In this document: positions 1 through 9,502 of the stretch, one piece after another
Numbering within the stretch: position 1 is the stretch's first letter
How the letters are laid out: each line of letters opens with the position of its first letter
Assembly: GCA_900095165.1 (NCBI GenBank)
Contig: LT606947.1
Span: forward strand, 1,364,001-1,428,000
Length of the DNA: 64,000 nucleotides
Origin: Polynucleobacter necessarius
Lineage (GTDB): Bacteria; Pseudomonadota; Gammaproteobacteria; Burkholderiales; Burkholderiaceae
Reading direction: 5' to 3'
The notes under the pieces: model-generated
Told to the model about the DNA's origin: nothing
Database searches by the model: none
The model's input: only the letters and a program-made list of their open reading frames with translations
Translations under genes and position numbers: made by a program

Positions 1-817
1 AGAAGTCCTCGTACAGCTTTTGGAAATCCACTTTCATTCCAGCCTCAGTCAAGCGGACATATAGGGTTGAATGAATCCCTCTAATCATTGGCGTCAAATG
101 CGGCACAAATGTCAGGCCAATCTGATCGTGACTAGCGATAGCCTTCAAACCTTGAATGATTTCTGGAAGATGGCGATGACCTTTAACACCGTAAGCCTTA
201 AAGTTATCACTAGACTCCGATAGCAAGGTACCGATCTCCGCCTTACGACCAGCACCAGACGTCCCCGACTTAGAGTCAGAAATAATATGCGTGCCATCAA
301 TCAGTTGCTTGCCCCCAGTAGACTTTGGTGACAGCAATGGAGCAAGCCCAAGCTGCACAGAAGTTGGGTAGCAGCCAGCCAAACCGACTACGCGCGCTTT
401 TTTAATTTCTTCACGATTAATTTCTGCCAAACCATAGACTGCCTCCGCCAAGATTTCTGGGCAGCCATGCTCCATACCGTACCACCTAGAAAATTCTTTA
501 ACGTCTTTTAAACGGAAGTCGGCAGCAAGATCCAAAATCTTCACGTTATTAGCAAGCAGCTCTTTGGCTTGTGCCATTGCTACGCCATGGGGTGTTGCAA
601 AGAACACAACATCGCATTCATTTAGCCTGGCTTCATCCGGTGTCGTGAATTTCAGATCAATGCGGCCACGTAAAGATGGAAACATCTCGGCTACTGGCAT
701 GCCAGCTTCTGTGCGGGAAGTAATTGCCTGAATTTTTACTTCGGGGTGTTGCGCCAATAGACGCAGCAATTCCACTCCGGTATATCCAGTGCCACCTACG
801 ATGCCAACTTTAATCAT
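1..817 (-). CDS. argC: N-acetyl-gamma-glutamyl-phosphate reductase, C-terminus outside the window
   Basis: ArgC reduces N-acetyl-glutamyl phosphate to the semialdehyde with NADPH, the third step of arginine synthesis, in the cytosol. The N-terminal dinucleotide-binding loop GGTGYTG is at residues 8-14 and the catalytic cysteine is Cys149 in AGCYPTS. About 272 of an expected 340-350 residues are present; the reading frame runs off position 1. The ATG at 817 is preceded by GGAGAATGGC, a good ribosome-binding site. It lies downstream of rplM-rpsI on the same strand but behind a hairpin terminator, so it probably has its own promoter; I could not pick a convincing one. In many Burkholderiales erpA sits between rpsI and argC; it is absent here. 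Confidence 0.96.
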   Translation of the reverse strand, partial: MIKVGIVGGTGYTGVELLRLLAQHPEVKIQAITSRTEAGMPVAEMFPSLRGRIDLKFTTPDEARLNECDVVFFATPHGVAMAQAKELLANNVKILDLAADFRLKDVKEFSRWYGMEHGCPEILAEAVYGLAEINREEIKKARVVGLAGCYPTSVQLGLAPLLSPKSTGGKQLIDGTHIISDSKSGTSGAGRKAEIGTLLSESSDNFKAYGVKGHRHLPEIIQGLKAIASHDQIGLTFVPHLTPMIRGIHSTLYVRLTEAGMKVDFQKLYEDF

Positions 818-877
818 GCCATTCTCCAAAATACCGACTGATGAATTTTATTTCTTTAATACCTAGATTGTAGAAAC

Positions 878-903
878 AAAAAGGGCCGCTTGCGCGACCC
901 TTT
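878..903 (-). terminator. Rho-independent terminator after rpsI
   Basis: Read on the minus strand, a 10-bp stem (AAAGGGTCGC with GCGGCCCTTT, one U-G pair) with a 4-nt loop is followed by TTGTTTC. It ends the rplM-rpsI transcript before argC. Confidence 0.8.
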
Positions 904-930
904 CGATAAAACTTGAGCGACTGAAAGAAA

Positions 931-1332
931 TTAGCGCTTGCTGAACTGCTTACGACGACGCGCGCCGTGCAGACCAACTTTTTTACGCTCAACTTCACGA
1001 GCATCGCGAGTTACCAAGCCTGCTTTAGACAGGGTTGGCTTCAATGCGTTGTCGTAGTCGATCAATGCACGAGTAACACCGTGACGAACTGCACCAGATT
1101 GGCCAGTTTCACCGCCGCCACTAACGTTTACTTTGATATCAAAGGTTGTTAGGTGGGCTGTGAGAGCCAAAGGCTGACGAGCGATCATGCGTGATGTTTC
1201 GCGAGCAAAGTAAGCATCGATAGGTTTACCGTTAACGGTAATCTCACCCTTGCCAGATTTAATGAATACACGTGCTACAGAGCTCTTGCGACGACCTGTA
1301 CCGTAATTCCAATTTCCGTAATTAATAGCCAT
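931..1332 (-). CDS. rpsI: 30S ribosomal protein S9
   Basis: S9 is a small-subunit protein whose C-terminal tail reaches the P-site tRNA. The 133-residue product has the family core [13 protein letters not shown] near residue 11 and ends in the usual basic tail with Ser-Lys-Arg at the terminus. It follows rplM by 9 nt, the universal L13-S9 pair, and is closed by a hairpin terminator. Nothing unusual is seen. Confidence 0.98.
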   Translation of the reverse strand: MAINYGNWNYGTGRRKSSVARVFIKSGKGEITVNGKPIDAYFARETSRMIARQPLALTAHLTTFDIKVNVSGGGETGQSGAVRHGVTRALIDYDNALKPTLSKAGLVTRDAREVERKKVGLHGARRRKQFSKR

Positions 1333-1341
1333 TTGGTTTCC

Positions 1342-1770
1342 TTAAATCTCTAATGCTTTTGGCTGTTGAGCCGCATGCGGATGACTGGCGTCGCCGTAGA
1401 CTTTTAATTTCTTGATCATGGCATAACCTAGTGGGCCTTTTGGCAACATACCTTTCACAGCCTTCTCTAAAGCACGGCCTGGGAAACGATCTTGCATCTT
1501 GTCGAAGTTGGTCGAACTAATACCACCTGGGTATCCGCTGTGACGATAATAAATTTTATTCAAGCCTTTTGTGCCTGTAACACGCAGCTTAGAAGAGTTG
1601 ATGACAACAATGAAGTCGCCGGTATCAACGTGTGGGGTGTATTCAGGCTTGTGCTTGCCGCGTAGACGGAGTGCCACTTCACTGGCGACACGACCGAGGA
1701 CTTTGTCCGTAGCGTCAATCACGAACCACTCATGCGCTACCTCATGGGATTTTGCAGAAAAAGTTTTCAT
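1342..1770 (-). CDS. rplM: 50S ribosomal protein L13
   Basis: L13 is an early-assembly large-subunit protein; in E. coli it represses its own mRNA. The 142-residue product is of standard length, with the conserved [21 protein letters not shown] near residue 26 and [12 protein letters not shown] near residue 106. It is the first gene of the rplM-rpsI pair. About 13 nt before the ATG the minus strand reads TTGATT-17 nt-TATAAC, a possible promoter giving a very short leader. A separate hairpin-terminated unit lies 160 nt further upstream. Confidence 0.98.
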   Translation of the reverse strand: MKTFSAKSHEVAHEWFVIDATDKVLGRVASEVALRLRGKHKPEYTPHVDTGDFIVVINSSKLRVTGTKGLNKIYYRHSGYPGGISSTNFDKMQDRFPGRALEKAVKGMLPKGPLGYAMIKKLKVYGDASHPHAAQQPKALEI

Positions 1771-1928
1771 GATTTCTCAAATTGTTATAGTCAAAAAAAT
1801 TACTCCAATCAAATTACGTCCACCTTGGCCCTGCTTATGTTTGCAAGCTCGCAAATTCTGTAATTCACTTGGTACAACAATTACCGCTGACTGGTTCGGT
1901 AATTCAGTAAAGCCTTGAATTGTAACCC
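1771..1928. other. Intergenic DNA between rplM and the upstream hairpin unit
   Basis: No gene is seen here. On the minus strand a TTGATT / TATAAC pair with 17-nt spacing lies directly before rplM and is the only promoter-like signal I found. Apparent small reading frames in this stretch have no recognisable features. Confidence 0.4.
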
Positions 1929-1956
1929 AAAAAAACCCAGGAACGAGTCCTGGGTT
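1929..1956 (-). terminator. Rho-independent terminator of the candidate small RNA
   Basis: A perfect 9-bp stem (AACCCAGGA with TCCTGGGTT), 5-nt loop, and seven consecutive T residues on the minus strand (two of them inside the stem). It lies about 160 nt upstream of rplM, so it ends a separate transcript or attenuates rplM. Confidence 0.8.
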
Positions 1957-2030
1957 GGAATCCACCTATGTTTTAAGTGGAGGAGACGCTGGGAGGCAAG
2001 TCGCAGTCTTGTATAAGACTGACTACCAAT
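1929..2030 (-). ncRNA. Candidate small RNA (or rplM leader) with C-rich anti-SD motifs
   Basis: The predicted RNA is about 100 nt. It holds a 7-bp hairpin (arms 2015-2021 and 2004-2010, 4-nt loop), an unpaired C-rich stretch with CCTCCC and CTCCTCC, a 5-bp hairpin (1977-1981 with 1961-1965), and a perfect 9-bp terminator stem followed by a T run. C-rich loops of this kind in bacterial small RNAs pair with Shine-Dalgarno sequences. It lies on the same strand as rplM and upstream of it, so a leader/attenuator is the main alternative. The ends do not pair with each other, so it does not look like 6S RNA. I recognise no named family. Confidence 0.45.
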
Positions 2031-2036
2031 ATGGTT

Positions 2037-2066
2037 ATTCTACACAAGATATATGGTGCAACGCAA
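2037..2066 (-). promoter_or_regulatory. Predicted sigma-70 promoter of the candidate small RNA
   Basis: Minus strand: TTGCGT (2066-2061), an 18-nt spacer, then TAGAAT (2042-2037). Transcription would start near 2030, giving an RNA of about 100 nt ending at the downstream terminator. Confidence 0.4.
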
Positions 2067-2188
2067 GAAAATTGACCAAAATCAAGTTTTTGATGCTTTT
2101 TCGCAAAATTGGGCTGACAACTGAAGTGCGAAATTATTGGTAAACTATTGATAATATTGATTAATTTTCAAATTTAGAGGTCGCTAAC

Positions 2189-2614
2189 ATGGAATGTCGA
2201 GTAACTTGGTTGGGTAAAGGCGGAATGGCCTTTTCAGCGGAAACTGGTAGTGGCCACCAAGTCACTATGGACGGCCCACCCGAAGCTGGAGGCAAAAATA
2301 GCGCCCCAAGGCCAATGGAACTGATTTTGGCAGGAACTGGCAGCTGCTCTGCCTTTGATGTGGTTTTAATCCTACAACGCGCCCGTCAAGAGATTAGCGC
2401 CTGCGATGTCCAGTTAACAGCTGAACGGGCGGAGACTGAACCCAAGGTATTTACAAAAATTAACCTACATTTCACGGTCAAGGGCAAAAACTTGGATTCA
2501 GCTAAGGCTGAGCGTGCCGTGAAGCTTTCTCATGAAAAATACTGCTCAGCCACAACCATACTCGCGAAAACAGCGGAAATCACCTATTCCATTGAAATTC
2601 AGAACGAAGAATAA
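2189..2614 (+). CDS. OsmC-family protein
   Basis: OsmC/YhfA-type proteins are small homodimers; the characterised members reduce organic hydroperoxides through two cysteines. The 141-residue product carries both expected sites: GTGSCSAFDV near residue 50 and SHEKYCSATT near residue 113. The short length and PRPMELILAGTGSCSAFDV region resemble the YhfA subgroup, whose substrate is not well settled. The ATG is preceded by AGAGG at a good distance. It stands alone, transcribed towards the convergent RNase P RNA gene. Confidence 0.85.
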   Translation: MECRVTWLGKGGMAFSAETGSGHQVTMDGPPEAGGKNSAPRPMELILAGTGSCSAFDVVLILQRARQEISACDVQLTAERAETEPKVFTKINLHFTVKGKNLDSAKAERAVKLSHEKYCSATTILAKTAEITYSIEIQNEE

Positions 2615-2627
2615 ATATTTGGAAAAT

Positions 2628-2934
2628 GCAGAGTCAATCGATAAGCCGGATTCTGTCGCCTAGATTTGCATCTAGGGGCAATCATTCCTCTAGGCCGGCA
2701 GTTACCTGACGGCTCAAGCTCCCTACCCGCAGACTCAGCGGGACGCCTCATCGCCTGCTTACTTGGGATTGCTCCAGGTGGAGGTTACCGCGTTTCACCG
2801 TAACTAAATACGCTCGTCTCTGTGGCCCTATTCCTCACGTCACCGTGGATGGCCGTTAGCCATCACCCTTCCCTATGGAGTCCGGACTTTCCTCCCCCTC
2901 AATAAAGAGGCGGCGATTGCCCAATTGACTCTGC
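2628..2934 (-). ncRNA. rnpB: RNase P RNA (bacterial class A)
   Basis: This is the catalytic RNA that removes the 5' leader from precursor tRNAs. On the minus strand the first 12 nt (GCAGAGTCAATT) pair with the last nt (GATTGACTCTGC), forming helix P1. Conserved elements are GAGGAAAGTCCGGACTCC near the 5' end and ACAGAATCCGGCTTATCG near the 3' end. Length is about 307 nt, typical of type A. A TAGACT hexamer at 2946-2941 lies about 6 nt before the 5' end and is the likely -10 box; no good -35 was found. End positions are set by P1 pairing. Confidence 0.95.
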
Positions 2935-2998
2935 GCCTGCAGTCTAACGCAGTCGCAGAAATTAATCTTAAAAACGTAATATGGGAATAAAAATTGGC

Positions 2999-4057
2999 TT
3001 AAGCCAAAGTCCAGGCAATAGTCTCGCCAGCACGTAGCGGCACAATCGTGGCATCACCCAAAGGAAGTTCTGCTGGAATGTTTTGCGCCTGCTTCACCAA
3101 AGTAATTTTCTTGGTATTGCGAGGTAGCGAATAAAAATCTGGGCCGTAGAAACTAGCGAAGCCCTCAAGCTTATCTAACTTCCCAACACTCTCAAATGCC
3201 TCAGCATATAAATCCAATGCATTGAAAGCACTGTAACAACCAGCACACCCACAAGCAGCCTCTTTGGCGCCCTTGGCATGCGGAGCACTATCAGTGCCCA
3301 AGAAAAATTTATGGCCACCACTCGTTGCGGCTTCAAGCAAGGCAACGCGATGCTCTTCACGCTTGAGTACTGGCAAACAATAATTATGCGGACGAATGCC
3401 ACCAGAAAAAATCGCATTGCGATTCATCAACAAGTGTTGTGGCGTAATGGTGGCGGCAAAGGTATTTTTTCCAGCAGTATGCGCATCGCGTACATAGTGC
3501 GCAGCCTGCTTGGTAGTGATATGCTCAAACACAATCTTGAGCCCAGGAAAATCTTTGCGCAAAGGCTCGAGCACTTGATCAATAAATACTGCCTCACGAT
3601 CAAAGATATCAATCTCAGCACTAGTTACTTCACCGTGCACTAATAAAGGCATGCCAACGGCCTGCATCGCTTCAAGCGCAGCATAGCAACGCTTGATATC
3701 ACTTACGCCTGCATCACTATTGGTTGTCGCTCCAGCGGGATACAACTTAAATCCAACAATACCAGCAGCCTTTGCCTTGCGCACCTCTTCAGCTGATGTG
3801 TTGTCAGTGAGATATAAAGTCATCAAGGGGGTAAAGCTAGTTATACCCAAAGATTGAAGACTCGCTTCAATCCGAGTGCGATAGGCATTTGCCAAATCAA
3901 CCGTAGTCACTGGTGGCTTCAAGTTCGGCATAATGATAGCGCGCGCAAATTGGCGCGCAGTATCTGCCAATACATCTCTCATGACTTCGCCATCACGAAT
4001 ATGCAAATGCCAGTCATCTGGCTGAATCAGTTGAATTTGGGTTGAGGTATTAGTCAT
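2999..4057 (-). CDS. pyrC: Dihydroorotase, class II
   Basis: PyrC cyclises carbamoyl-aspartate to dihydroorotate, third step of pyrimidine synthesis, using a two-zinc centre. The metal-binding HLH is at residues 17-19 ([10 protein letters not shown]). The carboxylated-lysine segment [13 protein letters not shown] lies near residue 101, and [13 protein letters not shown] near residue 254 carries the catalytic aspartate. Length (352) fits the E. coli-type enzyme. Its ATG is two bases from the stop of the upstream glycerate kinase gene, so the two are probably co-transcribed although the pathways are unrelated. Confidence 0.96.
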   Translation of the reverse strand: MTNTSTQIQLIQPDDWHLHIRDGEVMRDVLADTARQFARAIIMPNLKPPVTTVDLANAYRTRIEASLQSLGITSFTPLMTLYLTDNTSAEEVRKAKAAGIVGFKLYPAGATTNSDAGVSDIKRCYAALEAMQAVGMPLLVHGEVTSAEIDIFDREAVFIDQVLEPLRKDFPGLKIVFEHITTKQAAHYVRDAHTAGKNTFAATITPQHLLMNRNAIFSGGIRPHNYCLPVLKREEHRVALLEAATSGGHKFFLGTDSAPHAKGAKEAACGCAGCYSAFNALDLYAEAFESVGKLDKLEGFASFYGPDFYSLPRNTKKITLVKQAQNIPAELPLGDATIVPLRAGETIAWTLA

Positions 4058-4059
4058 AA

Positions 4060-5382
4060 TTATTTATCTAACAAGATGATGCGGAAATCATTCACATTTG
4101 TCAGTGTAGGGCCAGTTTCCACCAACGCACCTAATTGCGCAAAAAAACCATGGCAATCGTGCCGATCTAGATACCGCAAAGGGATTAAGCATTGCTTATT
4201 GGCGGCCTGGAGAATCTCGGGGGTAAACCACGCACCGGCATTCTTCTCACTCCCATCGATACCGTCGGTGTCTGCAGCTAGAGCGCAAATATTAGGGATA
4301 TCAGAGGAGGCTGCAAAAAGTGACAGTAAATATTCGCTGCAGCGACCACCACGACATTTTATTCCATCAGGAATGGTGACAGTACACTCGCCACCCGAGA
4401 TGAGGGCGATGGGCTTTGCATTGGTAGCTAGCAAATGCTGACGTGCCAAGGCGGCTTGTTCTATACCGACATCCTGTGCCTCACCAGTGATAGTGTCACC
4501 CAAAATGACAGGCTCGTAACCTTGCGTACGGACATACTCAGCAGCAGCCTCAAGACTCTTATAGGCGGTAGCAATCACATGGTTACTTACTGCAGTGTTT
4601 TGTAAATCAGCCTCTTTTAAGGTCTCTGGAACTTCACCAGCAATACCACGCTGTAAGTGAGATAAAACAGATGTCGGAATAGAGTCAGAGCCTAAGTGAT
4701 ATTTATTCAGAATATTGAGAGCATCTTGATAGCTTGAATAATCTGGCGCACAAGGACCGCTGGCAATATCAGCAGGCGCATCTCCCGTGACATCAGAAAT
4801 CAGTAAAGCCTCAACTCGAGCGCCTCGTGCAATCGCCAGCCTTGCTAAATTGCCACCCTGAATCGCTGACAAGTGTTTACGAACAACATTCATCTCCTCA
4901 ATCGGCGCACCAGAACGCAATAGCGCTTCAGTAGTCTTGCGCATATCTTCGATGCTAATGCCGACTTGGGGCAAAGTGAGGAGACTAGAGCCGCCGCCAG
5001 AGATCAAGGCAATCAGAATATCGCCTTGACTCAACTCACTTACTAAGCGATAGATTTCTTTAGCACCATCCATACCAGCCTGATCAGGTACAGGGTGACC
5101 CGCTTCAATAATTTGGATATGGCCAGTTGGAGAGTGGTGCCCGTATCTGGTCAACACTACACCCCCAAGAATTACATTGGGCCAATAATTATTCGCATGA
5201 GACTCTAGAGCCGTTGCCATAGATGCACTTGCCTTGCCCGCACCAACCACTAAACATCTTCCTTGAGGCTCAGAGCCGGCAGGAAAGATCTTGGCAAGAT
5301 ATTCGGGGACGATTTTCTTGGGGTCGGCAACCGCTAAAGCTGCTGCAAAGGCATTCTTGAGAATAGTTTCTTGTTGGCGCAT
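4060..5382 (-). CDS. Glycerate 2-kinase (GckA/TtuD, MOFRL family)
   Basis: This family phosphorylates D-glycerate to 2-phosphoglycerate, feeding photorespiratory-type or tartrate/glyoxylate carbon into glycolysis. The 440-residue product shows the N-terminal kinase domain with VVGAGKAS (near residue 46), the loop ALISGGGSS (near 142), SDVTGD (near 215), and the C-terminal MOFRL domain with ALISGGECT and GGRCSEYLL. In other proteobacteria it sits with tartronate semialdehyde reductase; no such partner is nearby. It is nine bases downstream of the ABC exporter gene, so one transcript is likely. Confidence 0.9.
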   Translation of the reverse strand: MRQQETILKNAFAAALAVADPKKIVPEYLAKIFPAGSEPQGRCLVVGAGKASASMATALESHANNYWPNVILGGVVLTRYGHHSPTGHIQIIEAGHPVPDQAGMDGAKEIYRLVSELSQGDILIALISGGGSSLLTLPQVGISIEDMRKTTEALLRSGAPIEEMNVVRKHLSAIQGGNLARLAIARGARVEALLISDVTGDAPADIASGPCAPDYSSYQDALNILNKYHLGSDSIPTSVLSHLQRGIAGEVPETLKEADLQNTAVSNHVIATAYKSLEAAAEYVRTQGYEPVILGDTITGEAQDVGIEQAALARQHLLATNAKPIALISGGECTVTIPDGIKCRGGRCSEYLLSLFAASSDIPNICALAADTDGIDGSEKNAGAWFTPEILQAANKQCLIPLRYLDRHDCHGFFAQLGALVETGPTLTNVNDFRIILLDK

Positions 5383-5391
5383 GAAGATATT

Positions 5392-7200
5392 CTAATCAAG
5401 AGCGGTGCGCTCTTGCATTTGCCACATCTCAGCATATCGACCATTGGCAGCCAAAAGCTCGGCATGCGTTCCACGCTCAATAATCTGGCCATGATCCATT
5501 ACCAAAATTTGATCAGCATGAACAATCGTAGAGAGCCTGTGGGCAATGATCAAAGTCGTACGGTTTTTAGCCAGGCCAAGCAGCTCTTCCTGAAATGCTC
5601 TCTCCGTCTTGGAATCCAGGGCCGATGTTGCCTCATCAAAAATAAGCATCGCTGGCTTTTTAAGCAAAGTACGGGCAATCGCAACACGTTGCTTCTCACC
5701 ACCCGACAATTTCAATCCACGCTCACCCACTTGAGTGTCATAGCCATCTGGAAGATGTTTAATAAAACGATCGATCTGTGCAGCTCTTGCGGCCCCATGA
5801 ACTTCTTCAATTGAAGCATTAGGATTGCCATAAGCGATGTTGTAACTAATCGTATCGTTAAACAGAACCGTGTCCTGAGGAACGATGCCAATCGCCTTGC
5901 GTAAGCTTGATTGAGTAACATCCACAATATTTTGCCTATCAATCAGGATCTTTCCCGACTGAACATCATAAAAACGAAACAACAGGCGAGCCAAAGTGCT
6001 TTTACCCGCACCGCTCTGACCTACGACTGCAGTAATCGTTCCTGCTGAAATATTAAAACTCACATCCTTGAGAATTTCACGCTTGGCATCGTAATGAAAA
6101 GAGATATTCTCAAAATGAACATCTGGGCCACAGCCTTGATTTGTAATATGTAAAGGCTGAGCATTGGGCGCATCTGCAATCTCTTTCTCCGTGTTGAGAA
6201 GGGAGAACATTCGATCCATATCCGTCAGTGCCTGCTTAATCTCGCGATAGATCACACCCAAGAAATTCAAGGGGATGTACAGCTGAATCATCAAGGTATT
6301 AACCAAAACCAAATCACCCAAGGTCATAGATCCATCGATCACGCCTAGGGTCGCACGCCATAAGATCATGACCAGGCCAATCGCAATAATAGTCTGCTGA
6401 CCAAAATTGAGGAGCGCTAAAGATTTCTGAGATTTAACGGCAGCAGCTTGATAGCGCACCAAATTTTGATCATAGCGACTAGCTTCAAATGTTTCATTAC
6501 CAAAATACTTTACGGTCTCAAAATTTAAGAGGGAATCAATCGCCTTCTGATTGGCTTTGGAGTCCATGTCATTCATAGTGCGACGGAAATGGGTCCGCCA
6601 TTCTGTCACAACAACCGTAAAGCCGATATAAAGCACTAAGGCAACCAACGTAATTGCAGAAAACCAAATATCGTATGCGTAAGCAAAGTAGCTGAGCACT
6701 AAGAAAAACTCAATCAGAGTCGGCAGGATGCTGTAAAGCGAATAAGAAATCAGAGACTGAATGCCACGAGTACCCCGCTCAATATCCCGACTAACTCCGC
6801 CGGTCTGACGAGCCAAATGAAAACTGAGCGCCAAAGAGTGCAAATGTTCAAAGACTTGTAGAGCGACCTTTCGTACTGCGTTTTGAGTAACACGAGCAAA
6901 GAGGGATTCGCGCAACTCGGTAAATAAGGAAGCAGAGATCCTTAATAGGCCATAAGCCAAAATTAGCACTACCGGAACAACAAGTAAAGCCTGGGGGGAC
7001 TCTGCTTTGATGTTGAGAGCATCAATCAGTTGCTTCATTAAAATTGGGATGCCAAGGTTAGTCACCTTAGCAGCGACTAAACAAGTCAGCGCAATCGCAA
7101 CCCGAAACTTGTATTCCAATAAATAAGGAAGTAAATCACGGATGACTTTCCAATCGTCTCCCGATGATGGCTTTGGATTTCCTGCTGAATGTCTCATCAC
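5392..7200 (-). CDS. Atm1-type ABC exporter, fused permease and ATPase
   Basis: A half-transporter with about six membrane helices in residues 30-330 and an ATPase domain in about 350-600. The ATPase shows Walker A GQSGAGKST, signature LSGGEKQRVAIART, Walker B AMLIFDEATSALD and the H-loop histidine in IIAHRLST. The TMD sequence (VNTLMIQLYIPLNFLGVIYREI) resembles Atm1/HMT1 proteins, which export glutathione-linked compounds or metal conjugates and act as homodimers in the inner membrane. MsbA-like lipid export is a less likely alternative. It is the middle gene of a minus-strand run with no partner indicating its substrate. Confidence 0.88.
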   Translation of the reverse strand: MMRHSAGNPKPSSGDDWKVIRDLLPYLLEYKFRVAIALTCLVAAKVTNLGIPILMKQLIDALNIKAESPQALLVVPVVLILAYGLLRISASLFTELRESLFARVTQNAVRKVALQVFEHLHSLALSFHLARQTGGVSRDIERGTRGIQSLISYSLYSILPTLIEFFLVLSYFAYAYDIWFSAITLVALVLYIGFTVVVTEWRTHFRRTMNDMDSKANQKAIDSLLNFETVKYFGNETFEASRYDQNLVRYQAAAVKSQKSLALLNFGQQTIIAIGLVMILWRATLGVIDGSMTLGDLVLVNTLMIQLYIPLNFLGVIYREIKQALTDMDRMFSLLNTEKEIADAPNAQPLHITNQGCGPDVHFENISFHYDAKREILKDVSFNISAGTITAVVGQSGAGKSTLARLLFRFYDVQSGKILIDRQNIVDVTQSSLRKAIGIVPQDTVLFNDTISYNIAYGNPNASIEEVHGAARAAQIDRFIKHLPDGYDTQVGERGLKLSGGEKQRVAIARTLLKKPAMLIFDEATSALDSKTERAFQEELLGLAKNRTTLIIAHRLSTIVHADQILVMDHGQIIERGTHAELLAANGRYAEMWQMQERTALD

Positions 7201-7241
7201 TCTATCTTAGTCACTTCCACTCTAGCGCGCAGAGAATAACT

Positions 7242-7664
7242 TCAGAATCGCCTCGCCATTACTGGGAGAGAAACATTTTTTGCGGCATCTACAAAATCTA
7301 GCCACTGATAGGCAACATGCTCTCTGAGGGCCAGTTGAATTGGAGTGTCATCAGGCACAAGCAATGAGAACCAATGCTCAGTATTGATGATTACACCGGG
7401 AGCATAGCGATACCGCCACTGCGGATAGATTTCGTACTCGATCTGATGCTGCATATCTTGCAAGGAACCTACCGGAAGAGTAGCAATATTAATTCCCGTC
7501 TCTTCAAGCACTTCGCGTGCAGCAACAATCCAGAGATCCTCATCGAGGGAGTCAATACTGCCAGTTACAGATTGCCAAAAATTGACTTTATCAGCCCGCT
7601 CGATTAGCAAGACCTCCCCATTCGATTTATAAATAACTACTAAAACCGAAATGGGGATTTTCAA
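7242..7664 (-). CDS. nudB: Dihydroneopterin triphosphate diphosphatase, altered C-terminus
   Basis: NudB removes pyrophosphate from dihydroneopterin triphosphate, the second step of folate synthesis. The Nudix box is present (GSIDSL, then AAREVLEETGI near residues 48-58). The start must be TTG at 7664, because the codon three positions upstream is TAA. The product ends in VMARRF, but the +1 frame directly over that spot reads SNGEAILKLFSAR and stops at 7222; SN-x-x-AI is the usual family C-terminus (E. coli SNRQAI). A one-base deletion near 7260-7268 therefore seems to have replaced the last dozen residues. The catalytic core is intact. Confidence 0.85.
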   Translation of the reverse strand: MKIPISVLVVIYKSNGEVLLIERADKVNFWQSVTGSIDSLDEDLWIVAAREVLEETGINIATLPVGSLQDMQHQIEYEIYPQWRYRYAPGVIINTEHWFSLLVPDDTPIQLALREHVAYQWLDFVDAAKNVSLPVMARRF

Positions 7665-7686
7665 GATACTTTAAGTGCTCTCTTGA

Positions 7687-9486
7687 TTAAGCAGCCGGAG
7701 CAGCTTGGCGCAAACGAATATGCAATTCTTTCAACTGACGCTCATCTACTGGGCTAGGAGCCTGAGTAAGCAAGCATTGTGCACGCTGCGTTTTAGGGAA
7801 AGCAATCACATCACGAATAGACTCGGCACCGGTCATCATTGTGACGATACGATCCAAACCAAATGCAATACCACCATGCGGAGGTGCTCCATACTGCAAG
7901 GCATCTAACAGGAAACCAAACTTAGCTTGCGCTTCTTCGACACCAATCTTCAGCGCACGGAATACCTGACTCTGAACTACCTCTTGGTGAATACGGACTG
8001 ATCCGCCACCAATCTCACTACCGTTCAAAACCATGTCATAAGCTTTAGCCAAGCACTTACCAGGATTGGATTCGAGGTACTGCATGTGCTCATCTTTAGG
8101 GCTGGTGAATGGATGGTGACATGCGACCCAACGGGCATTGTCTTCATCATATTCAAACATGGGGAAATCAACCACCCACAATGGTTTCCAACCTTCAGTA
8201 GACAGGCCATGCTCTTTACCCCAAGCAGAGTGGCCAATCTTCAAACGCAAACCACCGATAGCGTCATTGACTACTTTTTCTTTATCAGCACCGAAGAAAA
8301 TAATGTCGCCATCTTTAGCACCTGTGCGCTTCAAGATGCCCTCAATAGCAGCATCATGTAAGTTCTTCACGATTGGTGATTGCAAGCCATTACGACCTTC
8401 AGCAACAGAGTTCACCTTGATCCACGCCAAACCTTTGGCGCCATAAATTGCTACAAATTGTGTGTAGTCATCAATTTCACTACGGCTAATTTCAGCACCG
8501 CCAGGTACGCACAAACCAACTACGCGACCACCCTCTTGGTTTGCTGCGCCAGAGAAAACCTTGAAATCCACATCTTTCATCAAGTCAGTTAATTCAGTGA
8601 ACTCAAAATTCACACGCAGATCTGGCTTGTCTGAACCGAAGCGCGCCACACCTTCCGAGTAAGGCATCGTTGGGAATGGATTAGGCAACTCAACGTTCAT
8701 AGTAGTTTTGAAAATATGACGAATCATGTTTTCAAATAACTCGCGGATTTCTAATTCATTTAAGAATGCTGTTTCACAGTCGATCTGAGTAAATTCAGGC
8801 TGACGATCAGCACGTAAATCTTCGTCACGGAAACACTTCGTAATTTGGTAGTAGCGATCAAAGCCAGCCACCATCAACAACTGTTTAAACAACTGAGGAG
8901 ACTGTGGCAGTGCAAAGAACTGACCATCATGAACGCGTGAAGGAACTAAATAGTCGCGTGCACCTTCAGGAGTGCTCTTCGTCAACATCGGCGTTTCAAT
9001 ATCGATAAAACCAGCAACATCTAAGTAGCGACGGCATTCCATGGCAACGTTGTAACGCAAACGTAGATTCTTCTGCATCTGCGGGCGACGCAAATCAAGT
9101 ACACGATGGGTTAGGCGAGTGGTCTCAGATAAGTTCTCATCTTCCAATTGGAATGGAGGAGTAATAGACGCATTAAGAATGACCAAGCTATGGCAAAGCA
9201 CTTCAATCTTTCCACTCACTAAATCATTATTCTCAGTGTCGGCAGGACGTGCGCGCACCAAGCCTTTGATCTGAATACAAAACTCATTACGAACCTGCTC
9301 AGCCAACGCAAACATCTCTGGGCGATCTGGATCGCAGACTACCTGAACAAAACCTTGGTGATCACGCAAGTCAATAAAGATCACACCACCGTGGTCACGG
9401 CGACGATTCACCCAACCTGAAAGAGTAATTTCCTGACCAATGAGTGATTCAGTTACCTGACCGCAGGTATGGCTTCGCATCGACAT
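7687..9486 (-). CDS. aspS: Aspartate--tRNA ligase
   Basis: A class II synthetase that charges tRNA-Asp (in many betaproteobacteria it also misacylates tRNA-Asn for GatCAB). The 599-residue product has the N-terminal OB-fold anticodon domain ([19 protein letters not shown] near residue 25), class II motif 2 [16 protein letters not shown] near residue 217, the bacterial GAD insertion, and motif 3 [12 protein letters not shown] near residue 549. It precedes nudB, a common arrangement in this group. Whether it discriminates Asp from Asn cannot be decided here. Confidence 0.97.
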   Translation of the reverse strand: MSMRSHTCGQVTESLIGQEITLSGWVNRRRDHGGVIFIDLRDHQGFVQVVCDPDRPEMFALAEQVRNEFCIQIKGLVRARPADTENNDLVSGKIEVLCHSLVILNASITPPFQLEDENLSETTRLTHRVLDLRRPQMQKNLRLRYNVAMECRRYLDVAGFIDIETPMLTKSTPEGARDYLVPSRVHDGQFFALPQSPQLFKQLLMVAGFDRYYQITKCFRDEDLRADRQPEFTQIDCETAFLNELEIRELFENMIRHIFKTTMNVELPNPFPTMPYSEGVARFGSDKPDLRVNFEFTELTDLMKDVDFKVFSGAANQEGGRVVGLCVPGGAEISRSEIDDYTQFVAIYGAKGLAWIKVNSVAEGRNGLQSPIVKNLHDAAIEGILKRTGAKDGDIIFFGADKEKVVNDAIGGLRLKIGHSAWGKEHGLSTEGWKPLWVVDFPMFEYDEDNARWVACHHPFTSPKDEHMQYLESNPGKCLAKAYDMVLNGSEIGGGSVRIHQEVVQSQVFRALKIGVEEAQAKFGFLLDALQYGAPPHGGIAFGLDRIVTMMTGAESIRDVIAFPKTQRAQCLLTQAPSPVDERQLKELHIRLRQAAPAA

Positions 9487-9502
9487 AACAATTTCCTATA
9501 AA

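Noticed and set aside
1929..2143. 6S RNA upstream of rplM
   Set aside because: The unit is too short and its ends do not pair; the long closing stem and central bubble of 6S RNA are missing.
1777..2143. Short open frames on both strands between rplM and the OsmC gene
   Set aside because: They cross the terminator hairpin and contain no conserved protein features.
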